Source: Candidatus Woesearchaeota archaeon
Lineage (GTDB): Archaea; Nanobdellota; Nanobdellia; Woesearchaeales; UBA12501
DNA: 17,707 bases
NCBI GenBank assembly: GCA_016177345.1
Contig: JACOVM010000010.1
Coordinates: 1 to 17,707, forward strand
Reading direction: 5' to 3'
Shown here piece after piece: positions 6,149-12,243 of the stretch. The notes beneath the pieces are model-generated. The model worked only from the letters and a program-made list of their open reading frames with translations, was not told the DNA's origin and did not search any database. The first letter of the stretch is position 1; the number at the start of each line of letters is the position of its first letter. A program made the position numbers and the translations under genes.

Positions 6149-6494
6149 TCTTCTTTGTTTCTAATCAACCCCATATCCCTGGCTGGCCTGCCCCAAAATT
6201 GATAGGTGCTTGGTAAGCTCTTTCTACAAAAGATACGAACATGAGATATGAACATAATCTAGAATATACGAAAATCTATATTCGTACCCCTATTTCACAT
6301 ATATTGTATAGGAACATAAGAAAATTTATATACGATATATACCTCAAGTATTGAACCCTTGTGCCGTAAATCAAAGAACAAGGTAAGTGAGACCAAAGGA
6401 AGCTAGGAAAAGAAAGTAAAGAAGGAAAGTAAAGAAGTAAAAAGAAAGAAAAGAAGTACAAATGGAATAAAAATGGAATAAAAAGAGGTGTTGC
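6149..6494 (+). promoter_or_regulatory. Gene-free regulatory region and purine-rich leader of FIST gene
   Basis: No gene was found here. Three copies of ATANGAACATRA occur at 6233-6244, 6246-6257 and 6308-6319. An inverted repeat TACGAA/TTCGTA lies at 6267-6272 and 6281-6286. A TATA-like TTTATATA at 6325-6332 would start a transcript near 6355. The following leader of about 140 nt becomes almost pure A/G from about 6395 and holds two tandem exact repeats: GAAAGTAAAGAAG (6412-6424, 6425-6437) and AATGGAATAAA (6461-6471, 6472-6482). The SD GAGGTG at 6485-6490 serves the ATG at 6495. AAAAGAGGTGYTGC recurs before the His-rich small ORF (11497-11510). Confidence 0.55.
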
Positions 6495-7790
6495 ATGAAA
6501 AGACTCCTTCACGGAGTAGGATTTTCAAAGAATGAAGACTCCTATACCGCAGCAAAGGAGGCAGCAAATACTGCCCTTGAAGAGCTCAATGGAGAAACTC
6601 CAAGCTTGTCACTCATGTTCTATGCAGGAAATTATGATGCTTATGAAATAAATAAAGCCCTAAAAGAGGTTTTTCAAGGCACTGAATTTATCGGCGGCTC
6701 AACAGATGCCGTCATTTTTGAAGAGAATATTATTCCAAAAGGGGTTGTTGTATGTTCCCTTTCTTCTCCATACCTCCATTTTGGCATTTCCTCCAATGAT
6801 GGCATTATGAAAGACCCATTGAGGCTCGCGCAAAAAACAGCCCGGCAAGCTGTTGATAAGCTTTCTGTTGACAAGCATTTAGACTCGTACTTACAATTTG
6901 CACGCATGAAGAAGAGCGGGATCTCCAGCATTATTAGGATTCCCTCTTTCTTTTGCTGGGCCTTTACTCGGGGCTACCAAAAAAACAAGCTCGGCAATGA
7001 AGACCTTATCATTAACGGCATTACTGACACTATAGGAAAATATGTTCCCTTATTTGGCGGCAGCCTCGGCAACGACATGGATAAAGTATTTCGGGACGAG
7101 CCGTACGACATTTACACGTTCCATTCTGGAAAAGTCATGAAAGACGGGCTTATTGTCGCTTTTGCCAGCACAGGCCTCGTGTACAACAATTCCTTAGAAC
7201 ATGGCGGCGAGCCAAAGGGGCCGATTGGCTACATCTCCAAACTGAGCAATAATGGATTTGTCGTCGAAGAAATATGCGGCCAGCCTGTACGGTCATGGTA
7301 TGCCAGCACAATCGGAGTTAGTGTTACAGAATTCAACAAAAAACTCTTGTACTATACCCAAAAATATCCACTTGGGTTTCCTGATGGGTATGGAAACATT
7401 GTGATGCGTGCAGGAGGAAACCCATTCAAGGAATACCTTGCGTATATTGCCCCATTCAAGGAAAACACGCCTGTTGTCGTTATGGATCTTCAAGATAACA
7501 AGAAGCTTATTCGTGCGCCAGAAATTATTGAAGATGATATGGAACGGCAGCTCAAGAAGCGGCTCAAGCCAGAGGTTTCATTCTTAGTCTCCTGCTGTTC
7601 AAGGAGGAGGATTCTTCCGCCAGAATATTTACAGAAGGAGATGAAGATTATCGCAAAAAAAAGTGCAAAGGACTTGTTCGGCTTCTGCAGCTTTGGAGAA
7701 ATCGGGTCAAAGCCAGCAGAGACCTGCCACTTCCATCACCTGTGCGTTAACCAGATGAACCTGTTTGAGAATATCCTCTCTGATTTATGA
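6495..7790 (+). CDS. Stand-alone FIST-domain sensory protein
   Basis: This 431-aa protein consists of FIST_N followed by FIST_C with no attached output domain. FIST is a predicted small-ligand sensing domain, usually found in signalling proteins. The N-terminal part has SLSLMFYAGNYDAYEINKAL and FIGGSTDAVIF, the strand/turn pattern typical of FIST_N. The C-terminal part has YPLGFPDG, LIRAPEIIEDD, SFLVSCCSRR and the diagnostic GFCSFGEIG at 396-404. Unusual for the family is a Cys/His cluster after it (CHFHHLC, 411-417), plus paired Cys in SCCSRR, which could bind a metal. It has no signal peptide and should be cytosolic. The ATG at 6495 has a GAGGTG SD. It is followed by the acyl-adenylating enzyme and the ALDH-family enzyme on the same strand, so it may sense their substrate or product. 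Confidence 0.85.
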   Translation: MKRLLHGVGFSKNEDSYTAAKEAANTALEELNGETPSLSLMFYAGNYDAYEINKALKEVFQGTEFIGGSTDAVIFEENIIPKGVVVCSLSSPYLHFGISSNDGIMKDPLRLAQKTARQAVDKLSVDKHLDSYLQFARMKKSGISSIIRIPSFFCWAFTRGYQKNKLGNEDLIINGITDTIGKYVPLFGGSLGNDMDKVFRDEPYDIYTFHSGKVMKDGLIVAFASTGLVYNNSLEHGGEPKGPIGYISKLSNNGFVVEEICGQPVRSWYASTIGVSVTEFNKKLLYYTQKYPLGFPDGYGNIVMRAGGNPFKEYLAYIAPFKENTPVVVMDLQDNKKLIRAPEIIEDDMERQLKKRLKPEVSFLVSCCSRRRILPPEYLQKEMKIIAKKSAKDLFGFCSFGEIGSKPAETCHFHHLCVNQMNLFENILSDL

Positions 7791-7971
7791 GTTAAATAAT
7801 GAGTTGAATAGTATAAAGGAAATAGTATGAAGATATACTAAGGTGAATCATATGTATATCCTGAATTAGCATATCCTAAGATAAATTTACTAAGATGAAT
7901 TAAGATGGGAAAGTTTTGAAATATTGGACATTTTTGAAATATTGAAAGTCCGTGAATACTGGTGATGATGT
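7791..7971 (+). repeat. AT-rich intergenic stretch with short direct repeats
   Basis: This 181-nt AT-rich gap lies between the FIST and ligase genes. TTTTGAAATATTG occurs twice exactly (7914-7926 and 7932-7944, 18 nt apart). Less exact pairs of TGAGTTRAATA lie just after the FIST stop. The SD-like GGTGATG sits just before the ATG at 7972. The repeats could be operators or simply low-complexity AT sequence. Confidence 0.45.
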
Positions 7972-9258
7972 ATGAAACCGACACGAGAAGAACTAGAAAC
8001 AGCATGGGACCGTAGGCTTCAAACAGACCGGAGAGAACTAAGCGATTATCTCGCAAGCGTTGATGATCGCCATCATATTGATCCAAGATTAGTTCCACCA
8101 ATAGTGTGGGGCTTTACTGCCTGGGATTATATTGATCCTGCCGAACGCGACATGATTTTTGCTGGCATGACAAGGCGCATGCTTCAGCGAGCAGGACAAG
8201 TTATGCCAGTGTATCAAAGGTCTGAATCATTTCAGGCTGCGCTTCATGATGGGCGCGCTGCTATCAACTCTATGGATGACTTGGTTGGTTTTCCCATGCT
8301 TGTCAAGGATGGTGAGCATGGCTTCCGATGGCGCGCCTTAGAAGACCCGTTTATTCTCGCGCCAACTGACGCTGAATCAACATCCACTACTCTTACCGTC
8401 TACAAGTCTGGGGGAACAGGGATTAACGAAGCAACAGAGGGGAAAGCAACCCCAACCTTTCTCTCTGATCGAGATATGAAAATGGAATCTCAGGCGTCAA
8501 TGACGCGCCTGCTCATGCCCATTGGATTTTATCCAGGAATGAGAGTGATGAACGTGTACAGCGTTGAGCACAAGGGAGGGGTCATGCTAAACATTGCATT
8601 CCACCTGCTCGGTGTTGGCCTGCTTCATCCCCGACGGCAAACAGAAGATCTTAATGTTATCGTCAATGATATTGAAAGGTATGGCATTGATGCTATTGCT
8701 GTCGTCCCGGGAACAGTGCAGACAGCAAAAACAGGGCAGGGGCCTGCAAAAGGTGGAGGAATCACTTTTCAGTCTATTTATGGCCGTGACAGAGCCCTCT
8801 TCGGCCCAAAAGTTCATACCGCGTTTATCACGGGTTATGCCATTTCAGATGATGTGGTGGCATTAGCGGAGCGGCTTCGTGAACGCTATGACATGAGGGT
8901 ATCAAGCGGTTGGGGGGCAAGCGAAGCCCACCCTGGGGGTGTTTCCCCAGTGTTCGGCAGTGAAGAACGGATATGTAAGTACAATAGCCAACACCTCATC
9001 CAAGGCCCCCACCATCTTGGCGTTGTAGACATCAGTAGCGGCACTCCACGCCCTGTTCGTGTTGGAGAAGAAGGCCTGTTACTCGTCACAACCTTTGGGC
9101 GGCATGATGGTACCTTATTCGCAAATTATGTTATTGGAGATAAAGTAAAGTTAGAATCGCTTGACTGCGCTTGCGGAAGAACAACACCAGTTGTCTCTAA
9201 CATACGGCGAGAAGACAATGAGAGAGAACTGATTGCAGGGGGGTGTGCATATTCATAG
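7972..9258 (+). CDS. PaaK/LuxE-like adenylate-forming enzyme, no C-terminal subdomain
   Basis: This belongs to the phenylacetate-CoA-ligase/acyl-protein-synthetase branch of the ANL adenylating superfamily, which activates a carboxylic acid as acyl-AMP. In the 428-aa product the ATP-binding loop is YKSGGTGINEAT (S146-G150). The second nucleotide motif is SSGWGASEA (311-319, corresponding to YGxTE). GEEGLLLVTTFG precedes the YVIGDKV Asp motif (386-392), and CACGRT (399-404) is the PaaK zinc/knuckle sequence. The chain ends at REDNERELIAGGCAYS, where PaaK enzymes continue into a subdomain of about 100 residues that supplies a catalytic Lys. A G6 tract at the end might be a frameshift site, but the alternative frame adds only about 16 residues. 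The acid substrate is unknown. It probably works with the downstream ALDH-family enzyme. Confidence 0.8.
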   Translation: MKPTREELETAWDRRLQTDRRELSDYLASVDDRHHIDPRLVPPIVWGFTAWDYIDPAERDMIFAGMTRRMLQRAGQVMPVYQRSESFQAALHDGRAAINSMDDLVGFPMLVKDGEHGFRWRALEDPFILAPTDAESTSTTLTVYKSGGTGINEATEGKATPTFLSDRDMKMESQASMTRLLMPIGFYPGMRVMNVYSVEHKGGVMLNIAFHLLGVGLLHPRRQTEDLNVIVNDIERYGIDAIAVVPGTVQTAKTGQGPAKGGGITFQSIYGRDRALFGPKVHTAFITGYAISDDVVALAERLRERYDMRVSSGWGASEAHPGGVSPVFGSEERICKYNSQHLIQGPHHLGVVDISSGTPRPVRVGEEGLLLVTTFGRHDGTLFANYVIGDKVKLESLDCACGRTTPVVSNIRREDNERELIAGGCAYS

Positions 9259-9318
9259 AGATATCAATATTCAAGATATCAAATAGAGATATCAATTTAG
9301 CATGGTGACTAGCATGGT
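9256..9318 (+). repeat. Direct repeats between ligase and ALDH genes
   Basis: TAGAGATATCAAT occurs exactly at 9256-9268 and 9284-9296, with a degenerate copy AGATATCAAA at 9274-9283. Each contains the palindrome GATATC. They are followed by TAGCATGGT twice (9298-9306 and 9310-9318, 12-nt period). The first copy overlaps the stop codon of the ligase. These may be binding sites for a regulator of the downstream gene. The ALDH-gene SD (GGGTGG) follows at about 9390-9397. Confidence 0.5.
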
Positions 9319-9402
9319 AATTTAACCTTAAAGCTAATCATTAAAACAGTATTGGGGGCTATCATAAATAAATTAAAGTACATAACAAGGGGGGGTGGAA
9401 TA

Positions 9403-10944
9403 ATGAAAGTACCTAATTTTATCGATGGCAGAGAGGCTGCGGCACTAGGGGGGTATTCGTTCACGGTTACAAGCCCATTTGGGCATCACCAGGTCGAGCT
9501 TGCAGATTCTGGAGAGATTGATCTTGCTGACGCTCTTCAATCTGCTCGTGATGCACAGGATGCATCTTCTTCTTTATCGTTTGAGCTTCGAAGAAAAATT
9601 CTTGCACGAGCAGCAGAAGCGTACCAGGTTGATGAAGAAGGGCTTGAGCACCTGGTCATGATGACTGGCATGCCCGTAACAGAAGTAAGAAAACGGCTTG
9701 ACCTTGGCAGGCAAACGCTGTTTGCAATTCCAGAAGCTATTGCAGAACGGTATCGAGACTGTAATGGCCAAATAGAACGTGTTATTTCAAACGGGGGAAT
9801 TGAGGTTCTTACCCCTCCCTTGACTCCAGTTGCAGCGTTCATGCCACCGAATGATCCCGCAGAAGCAGCATTCATCTATGCTCATGCAGTCATGGCAGGT
9901 GCAACACTCGTGCTAAAGCCAAGCGGTAGCGAACCGTACATGGCGTTGCAAATGGCAAAAGCGCTCACCAGAGAAGGATACCCAAAAGGGGCATTGAACG
10001 TTGTCCATTGGAATACTGCAGCTCCACGAGCAAGCCTCTCCCAACAGCTTATTGAAGGGACAAAGTCATGGATCGTCATGGGAGATGACAGCACGATTGA
10101 CGCGTTATTTTCAGGAATAGATGAGCGTGTTCGCCGAGCTGGAAAACTGATATCGTTTTCTGCAGGAAAAGCAAAGGCGCTTGTTGATGAAGGATTCAGC
10201 CCCGATGAGTATCGGCGCATTGCCGAGGACCTCATTGAGGGATCCATGGCGTGGCCGCTAGACTGTGTAGCAACACGCGCAGTAGTTGTTGTGGGGGATG
10301 CTGCCAAGCAGCAGGTAGAACACTACTTGGAAGCAGCGCTTCAGAGAAGATATCATGCGATGGGAGATCCACGACAGCCAGAAACAAGAATTGGATGGGT
10401 TCCAGAGCCAATTATCGATGCGATTAAACAAGAGTACGACGTTGGCGTTCGCCATCAGCGCATCAGGCCTCTCAATGGGGGATTTTACCGGCCGCAAGGC
10501 ATTCAAATGACACCAGTGCTTGTTGGTATTGCGGCAACAGATCCTGAATCTCCATTTGTGACATCAGAAATGCCTTACACGTTAAGCATTGTTGGCGTTA
10601 AAAGTTTCGCAGATGGGGTTGACTACCTCAACAGAACAGCACTGCATGCATCAGAGGGAACAACTATGGCAATTGCGGTGTACACTCCAGCTGATTCCCT
10701 TCAGCAACTTTACACGGGGGATAGAATAAAATATGACGCGGTTACTCGCGGCCTTCGAACGCATAGTGTGACGCTCAATACGAACACGATGGATGCCATC
10801 AATCCAAGAATGAGGCATCAGGGCAGGCTTCTCTTTGAAGAACTTTGCAATCCAAGAAACGTTGTCGCTGGAGACTTCCGCAATGACCAGCGATATGCTG
10901 AACGCCAGAGAGAAGAACGGGCAGAGGCATATGCGAGAAGGTGA
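9403..10944 (+). CDS. Aldehyde-dehydrogenase-superfamily enzyme, possible acyl reductase
   Basis: This 513-aa protein has the full ALDH fold. The N-terminal arm is NFIDGREAA...TVTSPFG. The cofactor segment runs AFMPPNDPAEAAFIYAHAV and LVLKPSGSEP (K172). The catalytic Cys288 is in MAWPLDCVATRAVVVV, and the C-terminal part has TSEMPYTLSIVGVKSFADGV. The usual ELGGK motif with the general-base Glu is SFSAGK (251-256), and GQxC is replaced by PLDC. Loss of this Glu is also seen in acyl-CoA-reducing and acylating relatives, which make or use a thioester rather than hydrolysing it. With the acid-activating enzyme upstream, reduction of an activated acid to an aldehyde is the likely direction (inference). 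The reading frame extends to a TTG at 9352, but GGGGGTGG just before the ATG at 9403 fixes the start there. Confidence 0.82.
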   Translation: MKVPNFIDGREAAALGGYSFTVTSPFGHHQVELADSGEIDLADALQSARDAQDASSSLSFELRRKILARAAEAYQVDEEGLEHLVMMTGMPVTEVRKRLDLGRQTLFAIPEAIAERYRDCNGQIERVISNGGIEVLTPPLTPVAAFMPPNDPAEAAFIYAHAVMAGATLVLKPSGSEPYMALQMAKALTREGYPKGALNVVHWNTAAPRASLSQQLIEGTKSWIVMGDDSTIDALFSGIDERVRRAGKLISFSAGKAKALVDEGFSPDEYRRIAEDLIEGSMAWPLDCVATRAVVVVGDAAKQQVEHYLEAALQRRYHAMGDPRQPETRIGWVPEPIIDAIKQEYDVGVRHQRIRPLNGGFYRPQGIQMTPVLVGIAATDPESPFVTSEMPYTLSIVGVKSFADGVDYLNRTALHASEGTTMAIAVYTPADSLQQLYTGDRIKYDAVTRGLRTHSVTLNTNTMDAINPRMRHQGRLLFEELCNPRNVVAGDFRNDQRYAERQREERAEAYARR

Positions 10945-10969
10945 TGTTCTTGTGGGTTCTTGCGGGGAT

Positions 10970-11260
10970 TTAGCTTTTTACAAAAAAGCTATCGAACTCC
11001 CCTTCAAACTCCCCATCATGCGTTTCAAGAGAGGTTACCTTCGCAAAGGTTGGCCCTCGTCGGCAGTAGCGAAGAAAATCATCTAGCGCTGGTGAGGGGC
11101 CTTCTGCTACAATCACGACATCGCCGTTAGGAGTATTGCGAACCCAGCCAGAGATGCCAAGCTGGTCTGCTTTTTCTTTCACATTCTTTCGAAAAAATAC
11201 CCCTTGGACGTTGCCTTGGATAGTGATATACCTTCGCTTCAACTCAGTATTTGATTGCAT
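10970..11260 (-). CDS. acyP: Acylphosphatase
   Basis: This small cytosolic enzyme hydrolyses acyl-phosphates such as acetyl- or carbamoyl-phosphate. At 96 residues it matches the family. The phosphate-binding loop is GNVQGVFFR (16-24, catalytic Arg24), and GWVRNTPNGDVVIVAEG supplies the catalytic Asn42. The ending EFDSFFVKS is slightly longer than usual. The start ATG at 11260 has ATTAAAAA at 11290-11283 (26.5 nt) and no SD, so it is probably leaderless. It converges with the ALDH-family gene; the gap between stops is 25 nt and the two share a hairpin. Confidence 0.93.
   Translation of the reverse strand: MQSNTELKRRYITIQGNVQGVFFRKNVKEKADQLGISGWVRNTPNGDVVIVAEGPSPALDDFLRYCRRGPTFAKVTSLETHDGEFEGEFDSFFVKS
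10971..10991. terminator. 9-bp hairpin at the acylphosphatase stop
   Basis: TAGCTTTTT (10971-10979) and AAAAAGCTA (10983-10991) form a perfect 9-bp stem with a 3-nt loop. It includes the acylphosphatase stop codon and lies 27 nt after the ALDH-gene stop, so it may end transcription from both sides. Confidence 0.5.
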
Positions 11261-11282
11261 GGAGGGCTTGAAGGATGGTTTA

Positions 11283-11290
11283 TTTTTAAT
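11283..11290 (-). promoter_or_regulatory. TATA box for acylphosphatase
   Basis: The minus strand reads ATTAAAAA, centred 26.5 nt before the ATG at 11260. This is consistent with the leaderless geometry elsewhere in the window. Confidence 0.5.
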
Positions 11291-11511
11291 GTTTGTGATG
11301 CCTATGGCTCTGTAGAAAATCTCTTCATTCTGGCCACTGTCCTGTGACCAGAAGGCTTCTCTTTCAAGATTTCAAGAGCAGCATCAATTCAGGCCCTGCA
11401 CAAGACACTGGACAGGTGTGGCAGCCAAGCTTATAAACTTTCACGAAGTTATTTCTCTATTGAAAATCAATGTTGATATCCATAACAAAAGATAACAAAA
11501 GAGGTGCTGCC

Positions 11512-11691
11512 ATGAACAAAACAGTAAATGATCTCCAACCCCCTTTGAATTCGCCACACGTGCATACACACTTGCATCCTCACTTACATCATCACTTACA
11601 TCCTCAAGTGATTACCAGTCTGTTCTTTCAGCAAGTCCAGACGATGACAACGAAGACGCTCCAGCATCAGTGGCGCTGGCCAAAAGAGTAA
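11512..11691 (+). CDS. Small His-rich protein (59 aa)
   Basis: I do not recognise this ORF. It encodes 59 residues. Residues about 16-31 contain nine histidines arranged as HLHP/HLHH/HLHP repeats, which could bind Ni, Co or Zn ions, followed by a Gln/Thr-rich tail ending QWRWPKE. Support for translation is the strong SD GAGGTG at 11501-11506, five nt before the ATG, in a leader (AAAAGAGGTGCTGC) almost identical to that of the FIST gene. The region before it (11261-11500) shows no gene. The frame can be read upstream to 11470, but the SD decides for 11512. Its low-complexity coding sequence makes chance possible. Confidence 0.5.
   Translation: MNKTVNDLQPPLNSPHVHTHLHPHLHHHLHPQVITSLFFQQVQTMTTKTLQHQWRWPKE
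11569..11604 (+). repeat. 12-nt tandem repeat, three copies
   Basis: CACTTGCATCCT, CACTTACATCAT and CACTTACATCCT follow one another in frame and encode HLHP, HLHH and HLHP of the small His-rich ORF. This indicates recent unit duplication. Confidence 0.75.
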
Positions 11692-11741
11692 GAAAAGAGA
11701 GTAAGGAAAAAAGGGTAAACAAAATAAGCCGAGGTGATACT

Positions 11742-11906
11742 ATGGATACAATTACCGTCAAGCGATTCAAGGTCATGAAAGTAGACCGGCACGAAAAATT
11801 AGAGCAATTTGATATCTATTCTGATTATGGTGTTGAAGAAGAATGTGAAAATGATGAAGTAAGCCCCAGTGAAGAAGGCTTTATGAAAGGATATCTTGCA
11901 GCATAA
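11742..11906 (+). CDS. Small acidic protein (54 aa)
   Basis: This 54-residue protein has a basic N-terminal half (TVKRFKVMKVDRHEKLEQF) and an acidic C-terminal half (YGVEEECENDEVSPSEEGFMKGYLAA). The ending SPSEEGFMKGY looks like a short conserved helical motif of small archaeal proteins, but I cannot name a family. The SD GAGGTGAT at 11731-11738 is a perfect 8-nt match to the archaeal 16S 3' end and sits 3 nt before the ATG. The composition and the codon pattern are more protein-like than those of its two small neighbours. It is the middle gene of three small ORFs. Confidence 0.72.
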   Translation: MDTITVKRFKVMKVDRHEKLEQFDIYSDYGVEEECENDEVSPSEEGFMKGYLAA

Positions 11907-11991
11907 AAAATCAAAAAAACTATAGAAAGAAAAGAAAGGAAAGGAAAGAAAAGAAAGAAAACAAGAACAAAGAAAAAAAGAGGTGATTCCT
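11907..11991 (+). promoter_or_regulatory. Purine-only leader of a small ORF
   Basis: About 80 nt of almost pure A/G (AAAGAAAAGGAAAG-type runs) separates the 54-aa and 51-aa ORFs and ends in the SD GAGGTGAT (11980-11987). The same design precedes the FIST gene and the HAD gene. An unstructured purine leader could aid ribosome loading. Confidence 0.5.
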
Positions 11992-12147
11992 ATGAAGATA
12001 CCAATTCCCCGATGGTTAAGCAAGCCAGTTTATCTTGAATGGAAAGAATATCATGCCAGAGTTGCGCTCATCAACGCGTTCTCCTTTCAGCAGCACCAAA
12101 GCCGCTGTCAAAGCCGCTCGGCTGCAACGCTTCTGAAAACGTTTTAG
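11992..12147 (+). CDS. Small protein (51 aa)
   Basis: This 51-residue ORF is not recognised. It begins MKIPIPRWLSKPVYLEWKEY, with an aromatic/basic N-terminal half that could form an amphipathic segment, followed by a Gln/Ser/Arg-rich tail ending ATLLKTF. It has a perfect GAGGTGAT SD at 11980-11987, four nt before the ATG, and a purine-rich leader like its neighbours. A GC hairpin with a T-rich tail follows 24 nt after the stop. It is the last of three small ORFs that precede the aRF1 gene. Confidence 0.55.
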   Translation: MKIPIPRWLSKPVYLEWKEYHARVALINAFSFQQHQSRCQSRSAATLLKTF

Positions 12148-12170
12148 CCCGCCAAACACCTCTAACTCTG

Positions 12171-12204
12171 CCCCCAGAATGGGGGTCTCCTTCTCTTGCT
12201 TTTT
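12171..12204 (+). terminator. C5/G5 hairpin with T-rich tail
   Basis: CCCCC (12171-12175), loop AGAAT and GGGGG (12181-12185) are followed by a pyrimidine-rich tract ending in T5 (12200-12204). It lies between the small-ORF group and the aRF1 promoter. Confidence 0.6.
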
Positions 12205-12213
12205 AACCCAACC

Positions 12214-12221
12214 TTTTTAAA
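12214..12221 (+). promoter_or_regulatory. TATA box for aRF1
   Basis: TTTTTAAA is centred 26.5 nt before the ATG at 12244, with no SD between them. This supports a leaderless aRF1 transcript starting at 12244 rather than at the upstream in-frame start codon 12196. Confidence 0.65.
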
Positions 12222-12243
12222 TCCCGGCTTTATCTATCTGTAT

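Noticed and set aside
6276..6512. 78-codon minus-strand frame upstream of FIST
   Set aside because: It has the same cause: the pyrimidine complement of the purine leader gives a Phe/Leu/Ser-rich frame with no start signals.
9403..10944. True LuxC acyl-CoA reductase
   Set aside because: The N-terminal arm, the KPS cofactor motif and the C-terminal part follow the general ALDH pattern, so only the ALDH superfamily is claimed.
11569..11604. CRISPR-like short repeats
   Set aside because: The units are 12 nt with no spacers and lie in frame inside a coding sequence.
11799..12023. 74-codon minus-strand frame rich in Phe and Ser
   Set aside because: It is the antisense of the purine-rich leader (A/G runs read as TTC/TCC/TTT), overlapping two supported small ORFs.
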